Below are positions 1 to 11,469 of a stretch of DNA of 64,000 nucleotides, piece by piece. How positions within the stretch are numbered: position 1 is the stretch's first letter; each line of letters begins with the position of its first letter. The stretch comes from Myotis daubentonii (lineage: Eukaryota > Chordata > Mammalia > Chiroptera > Vespertilionidae): contig NC_081853.1 of assembly GCF_963259705.1 (NCBI RefSeq), positions 1,302,001 through 1,366,000 on the forward strand. The letters are read 5' to 3'. Both the position numbers and the translations under genes were made by a program. The notes below the pieces were generated by a model. That model searched no databases, was not told where the DNA came from, and was given only the letters and a program-made list of their open reading frames with translations.

Positions 1-2710
1 TGCTCCACCGTATTTGGGCCTCAATTGGAAGCCTGGAAGGGGAGAGCTGGAATCACCTGGAGGCTGGCTTGCTCACACGTCTGGCGGGAGAGGGGAGTTA
101 CTGGCTGGGACTTGGTCCCTCTCTGCGCGGACCTCTGTGTGTCGTCTCTCCCTGCAGGCTAGCTGGGCTTCGTCACAGTGCAGTGGCCAGGCTCCGGGGC
201 GGGCGTTCCGAGAACCAAGCAGAGCCATCTCCTTTCTATGACCAAGGCTCAGATGTCACATAGCATTACATGTCTCAGACCCTATTTTATATGAACATAC
301 ATATTGCGTATGTAGATGTGTATGTATTGCCTATTGCCTTATAACAAACTTAGTAACTCAAAACCAAAAGCATTTATCTCAGATAGTTCCTCGGGGTCAG
401 CAATCCTCGAGCTGCGTTGTTCTGGCTCAAGGCTTCTTGTGAGGTTACAGCCCAATGGCTAGAGCTACAGTCATCCTGACCTGGCGCCGTTAGCTGGTTA
501 TTAATAACGGGAAGGAGCAGAGCGAAGGCCAGACACTACAGGCATGTCACCCGGGAGCTTCACCAGGAGCTGCCGTTTCACACTCCCCAGCGGCCAACAG
601 AGGGGAGGCAGCCGCATGCCCAGTGAAGCCGGGGAGACTACGGAAGGTGCTTGCTGTCAGTCACAGCTGAGAACAAAGGTCAGCATGGGTGTGGCCACTG
701 TAGGGGCACAAAACTTGGGCTATTTACTCCCCTGAACAAAGGAGTTCCCTCTCTTGTGCTTTTACTGCTCTTGGAACTCCTGGGAGTTGGGTGACTCTGG
801 GTTTGTGGGGCTCCCTTGCATTCACCCCCACTACCCATGGCCATGAGGACCCCACACACTGGACTAATGGACTTCAGCCAGCTTAATGCTGAAGAGGCCC
901 TGGCTGCAACATGGAAATAAACTCTGGCCACTGACGCTGCTTCTAGCTTCACTGAGGCCCCAGCTCCACTTCTATGACTGGACTAAGGAAACCCATGCAA
1001 ATAAAAATCACTCATTCTCCCAGGCTAGATTCAGAAAATTCTTTTCTTTGAGATATTGTAAGACTTCCACCCCCAGCATCCAGTGGGGAAAGGACCCCTG
1101 TTTTCTTTTATATCAATCCGCAGGCTTCATGGAGCAGGGGTTCCGTCCCCAGGTTTACCCCCGCGTGCCCGTGCCAGGAGCCTTCCTTCCTGAGCTGCGG
1201 CCTCTTTGACCTGCCTGACAGCAGCTGGCTCCCCCAGAGAAAGGGGTCAGGAGAGAAAGAGAATGCGAACAAGAAGGAAGGTGTCACGCCTTTTTAAATC
1301 TAATTCTGAAGTGGAATAGCATCACTTCTTCCCTATGCCATTGGTCACACAGACCAAGCTGCGTCAGTGTAGGAGGGAAATACAGAGGGTGTGAACCAGA
1401 AGGTGGGACACTGGGGCCTCTGAAAAATACAGCCTGCCCGCATATGTAGCCACATAGCCACAAGCTCCTCCTCCTGACCTTGTCCGAAGCGGAAGCTTAC
1501 GTTGTGTTTGGCTCCATCCCCCCCCCGCCCCCCCCCCCGCCCCGGCTCCCTGCCTGAGGAGGGACTCAGGAGGCACTTGTCCAGCGGGCGTGGTACAAGG
1601 CGTGGCTAGTGTTTGCCCACAGCCACTGTCCTCCCTCCCTGCACACAGGGTGCTTCTCAGCCCCTCACACCGCTTCTAGACGATGAATGGGTGCAGAGAA
1701 GACGTGCCACTGTCCAGCGGAGGGACGAAAAAGCAGTCGTGATGCGCTCTCTTCTCCTGGAGAGGAGACCCAGGGCTTGGAGGCCGCAGGCTCCGGCAGG
1801 TGCACCAGAGCACGGCTGGTCTGCACAGAGACAGCCCTGGGACTCTCTGGGAGCAGCCACTACAGCCTGGCCTGGCCGGGTCCTCACAGATCTGTCATCT
1901 CTGCCATCAGTCCCGCTGGCCCCAAGTGCAGAGGAGAAAACTGAAGCTCACTAAGTGATTTTGTCACTTAGTTGGTAAAATAGGAACATGATTGTTACCT
2001 TTATCAAGCGTTGTTATGAGGATTAATAGTCAACCATAAACCTTGACAAATGCTTATCATGACTTCCATCATTTCCAGACCACAGCTTCCGACCAGCTAT
2101 GTATGTTTCCGTGATTTTTCTCCTCCCCACGCCCCCCCGTACCCTGACTCAGTTTTCAAGGCATTTTGCAAACATTCAAAGCCCCAAGAATATCTGTTCC
2201 CCTGGCTTCTCTTGGTGAAGATGTGACGGTGGTTTCTTCTTTAGGAAACATTTTCCAGCTTAGCCTTTCCCTGCCCGACCTGCTGCTTGGGCGTGTCTCA
2301 CCAGCGGCCCCTCGTGGCAGGCGGCAGCACTGCGGGCTCAGTAAGCAGGTCCCTGCAGAGCAGGCGAGGCATCCGAGTCTCACAGACTTCCAGGTAAAGC
2401 AAAGCTCGCTCTGCATGAGCAAGCTGCGGGACCGCGGAGGGGCGTTTCCCACGCGCTCCTCATGTGCTGGCTAGAGAACTGCTATTCCCTCCTCAGCACA
2501 GAAACAGTCAAATAAATGATGGCTCAGCACATAATTAACTACTAGGTAGTCACCAAAAAGAATGATGCAGGAATGTAGGGATCCTGACCTGGGGAGGAAA
2601 CGCAAGTTCCAGGAGAACTCTGAGAGATAATCCTGATTTTGTAAAAGAAATATATGTTAAGTTGGGTACATAAATATGCATGCATTATTATGTGCCTATA
2701 TACTATTACA
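1..2710. other. GXYLT2 intron 2, no gene recognised
   Basis: This is the part of GXYLT2 intron 2 left of the first Helitron. I see no exon with splice sites and a recognisable protein. The short open frames are scattered on both strands and look random. A C-rich simple stretch lies near 1518-1546. The AT-rich part near 330-540 looks like old interspersed repeat but I cannot name the family. Confidence 0.5.
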
Positions 2711-3533
2711 TCCTATATAATAAAGTGGTAAAATGCAAATTGACCCTCATGCCCTCACAAGATGGCTGCCTATGACCAGGCCAACAGGGGGTTAGTGAGG
2801 GACGACCAAACGACTGAACAGCAGGTTGCATGGGGCGACCAGGCCAGTAGGGGGGTGCGGGGGGGCTGTGAGGGTGGACCAGGCCAGCGGGGGGGCGGAT
2901 GGGGCACAGTTGGTGGCAACCAGGCTAACCAGGTTGGCAGAGGGGGGCGACCAGGCCGGCAGGGGGGGCAGTAAGAGGCGACCAGACTGGCGGGGGGAGG
3001 AAGTTAGGGACAACCAGGTTGGCAGGGGGGGGCAGTTGGGGGCAATTAGGCTGGTGGGGGGGGCAGTGAGGGGCAACTAGGCCTGTGGGGGGGCAGTTTG
3101 GGGTAACCAGGCTGGTGGGGGGGCAGTTAGAGGTGACCAGGCCGGCAGAAGGGGGCAGTTGGGGGCGCCCAGGCCGGTAAAGGGGGGCAGTAAGGGGTGA
3201 CCAGGCCGGCGGGAGGGGGGGGCAGTTAGGAGCAACCAGGCCAACTGGGAGGGGGCAGTTGGGGGATATCAGGCCAGCATGCAGGGACAGTGAGGGGTGA
3301 ACCAGGCTGGTAGGGGAGGCAGTTAGGGGCAATCAGGCCAGTACACAGAGACAGTGAGGGGCAATCAGACCGGCAGCAGGGGGCAGTTAGGGGCAACCAG
3401 GCAGGCAGGCAGGTGAGCGATCAGGAACCAGCAGTCCAGGATTGTGAGAGGTATGTCCTGGATTGGAGAGGGTGCAGGCTGGGCTGAGGGGACCCCCTAC
3501 CCCCATGCATGAATTTCATGCACCGGTCCACAG
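2711..3533 (+). mobile_element. Non-autonomous Helitron (HeliBat type) with internal minisatellite
   Basis: The left end is TCCTATATAATAAA, the 5' terminus shared by the other Helitrons here. The right end has the palindromic hairpin GCATGAATTTCATGC followed by a degraded terminus (CCGGTCCACAG where intact copies have CTAG). No Rep/helicase gene is present, so it depended on another element for movement. Most of its length is a G-rich tandem array. Confidence 0.75.
2785..3420 (+). repeat. G-rich minisatellite inside Helitron
   Basis: About 18-20 imperfect copies of a 30-38 bp unit of the form GACCAGGCCGGCAGGGGGG plus CAGTTAGGGGCAA. Runs of five to eight G recur in each unit. Open frames through it on the minus strand are proline-rich repeats without protein character. 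Confidence 0.75.
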
Positions 3534-4029
3534 ATAAACACACATACACACCTGTATATGGGGGGAAAAAACATATAAAAGAATCACTCTAAATTGCTAA
3601 GTCTGATACTTTCTTGGGTTGGACTGAAATGTAGCAAAGACTGCACATTTAGTTATAAGCCCTATATTGTTTGAATTTATTTTAACTCACATATATTACT
3701 TATTGATAACATATACGACATAGCACATCAATGACCATAAACGATCCGTCTCCTGAGTGAGAACAATGTCCATGATTCCAAGAGGGATCAAGCTCTGGGG
3801 CAAATGCTTTCAGTGCATCATCTCGCTTCATCCTCACGATGCTTCCATCTACAGGTGCAATCGCCCCTGTGGGAGCCGCGCCAGTGAGAGCACAGAGGCC
3901 TTGTTGTTCATACACCGGGATGTTCAAGGCTGTTCTGGCATGAGCCTCATTGGGGTGCCCAAGGCCAAGACACCATGAGCGGGTGTAAGGATATCTGGTA
4001 CACTGTGCCCTTCTGTAACCCAAATGATT

Positions 4030-4683
4030 GATGTCACTGTTGTCAGCTAGCCTGCTTTATCTCTGGAGTAAAATACAGGCTACTGACCAGTTAGTCTGTA
4101 AGAGAGCAGCTGGGCAGAGCAGAGGCTAGAGAGCTCAGAGAAGGAGAGGCGGTAGGCAGACAGAATGTAGCTCCTACGTGTGCAGGAGAGAGGAGAGCTC
4201 AGACGGAGCTGAGAGCTGGTGCTGCCACGATGGAAGGCTAGGAGCTCACAGAGAGCTCAGATACAGCTGCCATGTTACCCGCCAGTGTGCTGGGCAGGGA
4301 GACAGGAGAAGCTGCTGAGCCAGAGAGGCCATGAGGCTGCAGCTCTAAGGGAGAGGCAGGTGCTATTGCTGTGTGAAGCTTCAGGTTTAGAGGCAGCGTG
4401 CGGCTGCTCAGATAACAGCTGTGGGCACAGAGACAGATGCTGCTTTATGGAAAAGACATGTATTCACCAACTGGTGTGCAGCTGCCTGCCTGTATGGGCT
4501 TTGCTGTGAGGACTGTCTTGTCTGATGGTTATGTGGCCACTGGCTCCTGCAATAAAGACTCATCCTTCTGCTAGTGCACCCACAACCTCTCATGGCTTCT
4601 CTGTCTGCTCCGCCACCGAGAAAGAATCGACCTGCTGTCTAGGGAGCAGAGGATAAAGGGGGACTTGGCTTAAGTTCCCAACA
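4030..4683 (+). mobile_element. Probable solo LTR of an endogenous retrovirus
   Basis: A purine-rich block without coding content ends in an AATAAA signal near 4550, a short following segment, and CCCAACA as a plausible LTR 3' end. The left edge (TGATGTCACTG) is a guess. I could not pair flanking TSDs, so it may be truncated or another repeat type. Confidence 0.4.
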
Positions 4684-4946
4684 GTGAGTGTAGTGGGCAG
4701 GGTTAGAGGAGGAACCAGCCCTGGCGTAGTCGGGAAGAGTTGCGAAGATCACATGGACTCACAAGAACTCAGAGCAGCAGTGCTGAGCAGAACTCCTGCT
4801 GGCTCTGACACCCTGTGTTACAGATAGAGGTGCACAGTCACACAGTTGAATGTGCAGCAAAATACATCTGTGAACAATATATGCTTTTCCCAAAATGCAG
4901 CCCAGCTGACTCGGCACATGTTATGCTGCAATATCTGCCAATTCAC

Positions 4947-5139
4947 CTGCTTATCAAACTCGGGCTTCAGAGATTCTTCTGTGAAAATGTGGAAGTGCAT
5001 CTTCCTGTGGCTGAAGAGCACGGCTGACTTCAGCATGACCAGCGTCTCCTCCAGCCGGTTGCCGCAGGCCACCACGGCCAGGTGGATCCAGAGCTTGGGG
5101 GGCAGCACGGCATGGAAACTCCTGGGTTCTCCGGGTTTC
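4947..5139 (-). CDS. GXYLT2: GXYLT2 coding exon 2 (glucoside xylosyltransferase 2)
   Basis: This exon encodes the start of the GT8-family catalytic domain of glucoside xylosyltransferase 2. The enzyme is a Golgi type II membrane protein that adds xylose to O-linked glucose on EGF repeats of Notch and similar proteins. Recognisable stretches are [18 protein letters not shown] and [17 protein letters not shown], which match vertebrate GXYLT2 as I know it. A pyrimidine-rich tract and CAG acceptor precede the exon on the minus strand. It ends CAG followed by a GTGAAT donor. Its first base completes the arginine codon begun by exon 1, and it ends in phase 0 (193 nt). The catalytic DxD motif is encoded by later exons outside the window. 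GXYLT1 is the only serious alternative; the exon 1 match argues for GXYLT2. Confidence 0.93.
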
Positions 5140-6465
5140 CTGGAAAGAATACAAATTAAAGCTATTCCTAAACTTATAAAAAAAAAAAACCAGCCAGTAA
5201 ATGGTTGGAACATTCCAAAACATGAGCAGGCACAATATGTTATATTTTATAAAGTGATAAGCTGACAACTCTTCTTGTTCAGAGAATAATACCATGTATC
5301 CAGCATTGACCCTGGCAGTGGCCGGAGTCACGGTTAGGGCTGCGGGAGGGGACTGTGACTTCCATGCCAGCACACAGCTGTCTGGTGCCTGCTGGCTGCC
5401 ACTGGCCCAGCTGGGAAATAGCATTGTAACCTTGACAGCTGTGACAGGGGCTGGGAAGCTCCCCTCAGAGGGGCCATGGAAATTAGATTTGAATGCAACT
5501 TGAGTAAGAGGGTGGGGCATGGCTTTCTCATGTGAAATGAGCAACATGATATTCTCACCATCTGGATGGTGTTAGGTTGTGGGGGGTGCATGACCACTGA
5601 ACCAAAGGAAAATCACACAAGTCTGGGAGGTGAGCACAGGAACCCACACATGTGCCTCTATTACGTGTTGGGAGAGTCGTGAAGAAACAGGCATTAATCT
5701 AACCATCTCACTCACGGTTGCGGAGGTGGTATGTGTGAAATTCAGCTTGCAGTATGAAACTGATATTAGTGAGAAACAGGCAGGAGAGGCGGCAGGTTAA
5801 GCTGAAAATTACCAAGGAACCAAATACCAAGTTAACAGCTGAGAAGGGATCAGGATCCAAGAGTCCTGCTATTTCATCATAACAAAAGATTTGTTCCAGA
5901 CACCGGGATGCAGCCCAGCCTCAGACACAGCACTGAGAAACAGTCCTGGCAAGTGGGAGAAGGGGGCCCGGAGAGGGGCCTGAGACAAAGGGAACTAATG
6001 TACTCGAGCAAAAGATGCAGACGGGGAAGCCTGGATGTTGGAGACACCTCCCTTCCGAAACCTGAGCACAGCAAGCTGCCCTGTGAACTGCCCGTGGGAG
6101 GAGGGCAATTTGCTCCCCATTCCTTTCCCCAGGAAGAAAGTTAAAGATGTGGGTGGAGCTTGCTGGGCAGCTTCCTAATCTGATCACTCAGGAGCATGCT
6201 CAATAGGAGCCCCTTCCTGCTCAGCGAGCCAGGATGCAGAAAGTCCCTGAGGGTCCACTGATTTTGATGATCACAGGAGAAGATAGCAGCGAGGTCCTAA
6301 GTCTCTCCCTAAATTATCCCCCTCTCTTCATCCTCCCATTGAAGGCCACTGTCTTCCTTCCCCTTCATAACTGGGGCAGCTCCCCTGTGAGTGAAAAGTT
6401 GACTGCAGCACAATAAGGTATTTTGAGAAAAAGACAGACTGCACTGACATAACTTTTATTACAGT
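5140..6465. other. Intronic stretch, nothing recognised
   Basis: Mixed-composition intronic DNA next to exon 2. Open frames are short and give no recognisable protein. I see no young repeat with clear ends. Confidence 0.5.
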
Positions 6466-6466
6466 A

Positions 6467-6668
6467 CTAGAGGCCAGGTGCACAAATTCGTGCATGGGTG
6501 GGGTCTGGTGGCCCGCCCTAATCCGGGTGATCAGGGTGGGTCAGATGGGGGGAGGGGTCGCAGGCGGTTGGCTGGCCGGCCAGCCCCCTGGTTGAACTCC
6601 CAGTTGAACTCTGGGTTGAACTCCCTGTGGAGGGGACAATTTGCATACTAGCCTTTTATTATATAGGA
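6467..6668 (-). mobile_element. Non-autonomous Helitron, minus strand
   Basis: Read on the minus strand it starts TCCTATATAATAAAAG and ends with the hairpin GCACGAATTTGTGCAC, then CTGGCCTCTAG. It sits between A and T, the usual Helitron target. Internally it has short GTTGAACTC repeats and no gene. Confidence 0.85.
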
Positions 6669-7010
6669 TATATTTATAATTGTTCAATTTTATTATTTGT
6701 TGCTAATCTCTCACTGTGCTGAATTTATAAATTAAACTTTATCGGGGCATGTATGTACAGGAAAGAACATATATAAATAGTTTTCTCTATCCAGGGCAGA
6801 TATGCTCTAAGACCCCCCATGGATGCTGAAAACCATGAGTAGAACTAAACCCTATCCATATGTTCTAAGCACCCCATAGCGTCTCTTCAGCAAATCTGGA
6901 TTGCCAGCATCACTACTCTTGCATTTTGGGGGCATAATTAAGTGTGCAAGTATTTTGATATCCTTACAGTCAATCTGATGACCAAGACGGCTATAAGTAA
7001 CTAATGAACA

Positions 7011-7179
7011 TCTATTATAATAAAAGCGTAATATGCTAATTAGACCAAACAGCCAGACGACCTTCCAGTCGTTCTTCTGGACAACCTTCCAGAGGAAGCC
7101 AGGGCTGTGAGGGCCGAGGCAAGCCGTCACGCCTGTGCGGGCTGAGCCCCTGCATGAAGTTCATGCATCAGGACTCTAG
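7011..7179 (+). mobile_element. Short non-autonomous Helitron
   Basis: It begins TCTATTATAATAAAAGCG and continues with GTAATATGCTAATTAGACC. It ends with hairpin TGCATGAAGTTCATGCA and GGACTCTAG before T. It is the same subfamily as the copy near 53.1 kb. Confidence 0.85.
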
Positions 7180-7312
7180 TGTAACATAGACCGCATGAAT
7201 ATGCTGGACAAAAGGATAATTCATATTCTGGGTGGGTTGGAAAGGGGCAGCAGGAGAGTTCAGCATTGTATGCAATTTAAAACTTTTGAATTGTTTATTT
7301 TTGGAATAATTA

Positions 7313-7697
7313 TCCTATATAATAAAAGTGTAATATGCTAAGTGTCCAACCGTTCATTCAACTGTTTGTTCGACCATTCCACCAGTCACTATGATGTGCA
7401 CTGACCATTAGGGGGCAGACACTCCAAACAGCAGGTTAGCTTGCTGCTGGGATACAGCCAATTGGAACTCGGTGAGACAGGCCAGACACATCATACCACC
7501 CCCCCCCCGTGGTCCCTCCCTGGCCCCGATGGGCCCAATTGAGACTGGGTGAGATGGGCCAGACATGCCCTGGAGCCCTCCTGCGGTCCCTCCCTGGTTG
7601 GCCAGCCTCCATCGGCCCCAATCAGGCGAGACAGCCCTGATCACCAGCCAGGCCAAGGGACCCCACCGGTGAACAAATTCGTGCACAGGGCCTCTAG
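7313..7697 (+). mobile_element. Non-autonomous Helitron
   Basis: The 5' terminus TCCTATATAATAAAAGTG and the 3' hairpin GTGAACAAATTCGTGCAC with GGGCCTCTAG are both present. Internal sequence is GC-rich with no recognisable gene. The insertion is at A/T. Confidence 0.85.
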
Positions 7698-8689
7698 TAT
7701 CCAATATTTTCAGATGACAGTTGACCATGGGTAACTGAAACCATGGATAAGGAGGGACTATTATAATGGACAGAATAGAGCAAGATGCCTGCCCTTGCAG
7801 AGTTACTTTCTACAGGTGGTAGGGGAAGGACAAAGAAAGAAACAGCAGCAAAGCAAATAGTAAGTAAGTAATTTACACAGATAGTGATTCAGTGGTGAGC
7901 ACTGTGAAGGAGATAGAGCAGGAAAACATACAGGAGCGGCTGCTGGGCTGGTGCACTTTACACAGCCCCACTGAAAAGGTGAGATCTGGAGACAACCTGG
8001 AGAAGATGAGGGAGTGACCATGGCACTTCTGGGTGAGGAACAGTCAGAGCAAAGGTGCTACACCAGGAATATGCCCAGCGAATTCGCGATGCCTGCCTTT
8101 AGGTCTCAGGTGTCGGTTCACTTCCTCAGCTTCATAGCTGGGTTTTCAGACCTGCTGTTAAAGCCACCTCCCAATTAACTTATGTAAAGGGATGGGAAGA
8201 GCATGTCACCAATAACGCTAAATTCACAAACAACTAGCTAAAATATGCTACAAAGATATTTAATACAAACTCATTTGCTTAAAAATATGCTCAATATTTA
8301 GGAACAGATACATCATCCCAAGGTACTAAAACTATACATGCGATTGTTTAGATATCTTAAATATGAACCATTACCCCACCCCAAACAGAAAAACTCTGAC
8401 TAGTTTAGCTTTACACACTGAGCTTCTACATGAATAAAACATTTAACCTTAGTAATCTGGGAATACAAATTCAAACAAGAAAGAGATTCCATTTTATTTT
8501 CAGATTGGCAAACATATTAAAAGAAAATAAAAGTTGGGCCATATAAGCCTTGAAGAGATGGAGGTAGGAGACAGTTCAGAAATTGCCAATCGGCCACACA
8601 CCATGGAGAGCCCCTGGCAACATCTCCCAGGAGTGAAAATATGCACGCTGCTCAGCCCTCCAGTTCTACATTTATACATACAACATGAA
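7698..8689. other. Intronic stretch, possible ancient repeat
   Basis: The first 250 bases resemble an ancient mammalian repeat that recurs around 46.1-46.4 kb. The rest is AT-rich. No coding exon is visible. Confidence 0.35.
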
Positions 8690-9271
8690 GAAACTCGCAC
8701 ACTTGCACAAGACTCTTGCAAGAATGCTCGCAGCAACCCTGTTTTTCATAGTGAAAAATTGGAAATAACTTTGCTGTCCACACACAGGACAATCATGAAT
8801 GTATCTGATATGTTTAAGTGGAATACTACATAGCAGTGAAAATGAACAAACCAGAATGCCATGTATCATCATAAGGCCAAAATGGAAAAAGGCAATTTAT
8901 AGAAGGAAAGCCATAGAATATCACTGAGATGAAGCTTAAAACAAGCAAAATGGCACTATATATTGCTCACAGACACGTGGGAAAAAAGTAAACATGCATA
9001 AGGATGATAATAGAAAACAGTATGGAGTTTCCTCAAAAAATTAAATATTGAACTGCCATTTGACCCTGTGATTCCACTGCTCGTAATATAGCTTAAGAAA
9101 CCACGAAACATCAATCATGAGAATATATGCACCCCTATGTTCATAATAGTGCTATTACCAACAGCTAAGATCGGGAAACAGCCCAAGTGCCCATCAGTAG
9201 ATGAGTGGATAAAAAAAGCTGTGGTAATTTTACACAATGGAATACTCTGTAGCAGTAAAAAAGAAGAATCT
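8690..9271 (+). mobile_element. Old L1 ORF2 3' fragment (left half of a split L1)
   Basis: From about 9015 the sequence matches the C-terminal ORF2 region of L1, including the conserved block around TTTGACCCTGTGATTCCACTG and the CCCAAGTGCCCATCAGTAGATG block. It stops at AAGAAGAATCTTT. The same 13 bases reappear at about 21281, where an L1 ORF2 end and 3' UTR continue. The part before 9015 is more decayed and less certain. Confidence 0.75.
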
Positions 9272-9276
9272 TTGAG

Positions 9277-11345
9277 AGAACCAAGATGGCGGCATAGGGT
9301 ACGGACCTGTGCCTGCTGCCTCCCACAACAGCATCAAAACTACCAACTATAAGACAAACAGCTTTCATTCAGAACCATGGGAAGGCTGGCCCAGTGGAAG
9401 CTCTACAACTGGAAGGAAAGAAAGAAGAGCATTGAGACTGAGTAGGATGTGCAGAGGCACCAAGTACAGAGGTATGGAGTCGCAAGCCAGGAGGGCTGCA
9501 ACTGGATGTGCGGTTTTTTTCAGTCAGAAGGGGTTACAGACTCTCAAATCCACAGAGTTTGTACCCCTACGAGGAGAGACAGGATGGCCTGGTAGTGGGT
9601 CAGAGAGCAAGGGAGGCTTGCTCGCCGGCACTCGGGGACGCGGAGACACGGAGGGAGTCGCAGAGAGACGAGGAGTCGCGGAGACGCCATTGCCCTTTGC
9701 TCCACCCTGGTGACTCCCGGGGACCCCACCCTAGCTGTGCCAGTGGCACAAAGAGAACCTCCTGCGCTTTTGCAGCCCAACCCAAAAAAACAACATACCT
9801 CAACTCCTCGCATACATAAGGGATACACTCAGGAAGCAGAAACAGGTTCGGAGGAAGCTGGAGCCAGACCCTGCTGGGCCGGCAATGTGGAACCGCTGTA
9901 CCAGCAAAAGCACAGGCAGGTCCACCAGATCCAGTCTCACATGGGACACTGGGAGACAGCAGACAAGCAATCTGTGCACTTAGTAGAAAACAAAATCCAG
10001 GCAAGCATACCAGATACTCAGCCACCAAGAACGCCTAGAGATTTTGTCCAGCAAGGAGCCACCCAACAAAAGATGGAATGCCAAACTTCGTGTTGCTTAG
10101 ATGGCCCCCGTGAGGCTGAAATGGCCCCCATGAGACTGAGCCAGCCCCCGTGAGGCTGAGACAGCCCCCATGAGAATGTGATGGCCCCGTGAGGCTGAGA
10201 TGGCCCCCGTGAGGCTGAGACAGCCACGGTGGGGCTGAAACGACTCAGGTGAAGCTGAAACAGCCCCTGCGAAGCTGAAACGGCCTGCATGAGGTTGAAA
10301 CAGCCCTGGTGAGGTTGAAATGGCCCCGGTGAGGTTGGGACGGCCCTGGTGAGGCTGAGACGGCCCAGGTGAGGCTGGGACAGCCCCAGTGAGGTTGAGA
10401 CGGCCCCTGTGAGGTTGGGATGGCCCCTGTGAGGTTGGGACAGACCCGGTGAGGGTTGGACGGCCCTGGTGAGGCTGAGAAGGCCCCGGTGAGGCTGGGA
10501 CAGCTCCGGTGAGACTAGGACGGCCCCAGTGAGGTTGAGACGGCCCCTGTGAGGTTGGGATGGCCCCTGTAAGGTTGAGACAGCCCCAGTGAGGTTGAGA
10601 CGGCCCCCGTGAGGTTGGGATGGCCCCTGTGTGGTTGAAACAGCCCCTATGAGGCTGGGACGGCCCTGGTGAGGTTGAAACGTCCCCAATGAGGTTGAGA
10701 CGACCCTGTGAGATTGAGACGGCCCCAGTGAGGTTGAAACGGCCCCTGTGAGGTTGGGATAGGCCCTGTGGGGCTGGGATGGCCCTGGTGGGGTTGGGAC
10801 GGCCCCGGTGGGGCTGAAATGGCCCCGGTGAGGTTGAGACGGCCCCAGTGAGGTTGGGATGGCCCCTGTGGGGTTGGGACAGCCCTGGTGGGGCTGAAAC
10901 GGCCCTGGTAAGGCTGAAACAGCCCCAGTGAGGCTGAAACGGCCCCTGTGAGGGTTGGACAGTCCTGGTGAGGCTGACACGGCCCCGGTGAGACTGGGAC
11001 GGCCCCTGTGAGGCTGAGATGGCCCCTGCAAGGCTGCAACAGCCCCTGGGAAGCAGAGAAAAATACCATATTATCTCACTCATTTATGGATAATAAAGAC
11101 CATTATAAACTGATGAACAAAAATAGATACAAAGGCAGACCAGCATTGAACAGGCTGTCAAACTACAGTGGGAAGCCTAGGGAGGATTGGGAGCGGGGTA
11201 AGAGATCAACCGAAGGACTTGTATGCATACATATAAGAATGAACAATGGACACAAGGCACTGGAGGGTAGGGGAGGCTGGGGAAATGTCAAGGGGGGGGA
11301 GACACGTGTAATACTCTTTGTAATACTTTAAGAAATAAAACAAAA
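9277..11345 (+). mobile_element. L1-derived composite: L1 5' UTR, VNTR, L1 3' UTR
   Basis: It starts AACCAAGATGGCGGCATAG, the typical beginning of the bat L1/HAL1 5' UTR also seen at 14352 and 59953. The last 300 bases match the 3' UTR of the full-length L1 near 45.6-45.9 kb and end in AATAAAACAAAA. No ORF1 or ORF2 remains between them. In their place is a 20-bp tandem array of almost 1 kb. It may be an internally deleted L1 in which a small repeat expanded, or a distinct composite family. Confidence 0.65.
10101..11045 (+). repeat. 20-bp minisatellite, about 47 copies
   Basis: The unit is close to GAGGTTGAGACGGCCCCGGT, repeated head to tail with point variation (GGCTGAGA/GGTTGGGA, ACGGCC/ACAGCC/ATGGCC). 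Because the unit is not a multiple of three and the minus strand lacks stop triplets, several long minus-strand frames stay open. Their 20-residue periodic translation is a by-product. Confidence 0.9.
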
Positions 11346-11469
11346 TTAATTTATTTAATCGGAACAATAAAGATTTATTTTAAAAAATAATCAATGGAGA
11401 AATCTCCTCGGGAGGGGATTAAAAACAAACAATCAGATAAACAAGAGAGTAGGTAATCTGGTCAGAAGG
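11346..11469 (-). other. 3' flank of the FBXO31-like gene, possible short 3' UTR
   Basis: About 90 bases past the stop, the minus strand carries AATAAA (plus 11374-11379), so a short transcript is possible. On the plus strand the same bases look like a HAL1-type tail (AACAATAAAGATTTATTTT), so the signal may be coincidental. I see no clear retrogene poly(A) tract. Confidence 0.3.

Noticed and set aside
2792..3332. Proline-rich minus-strand frames
   Set aside because: Produced by the Helitron minisatellite.
2785..3420. CRISPR-like array
   Set aside because: Units are contiguous and imperfect with no unique spacers, inside a Helitron in a mammalian intron.
10018..11083. Minus-strand frames of 337 and 328 codons with 20-residue repeats
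   Set aside because: They lie over a 20-bp tandem array that has no stop triplets on that strand; two frames are equally open and the translation has no protein-like variation.
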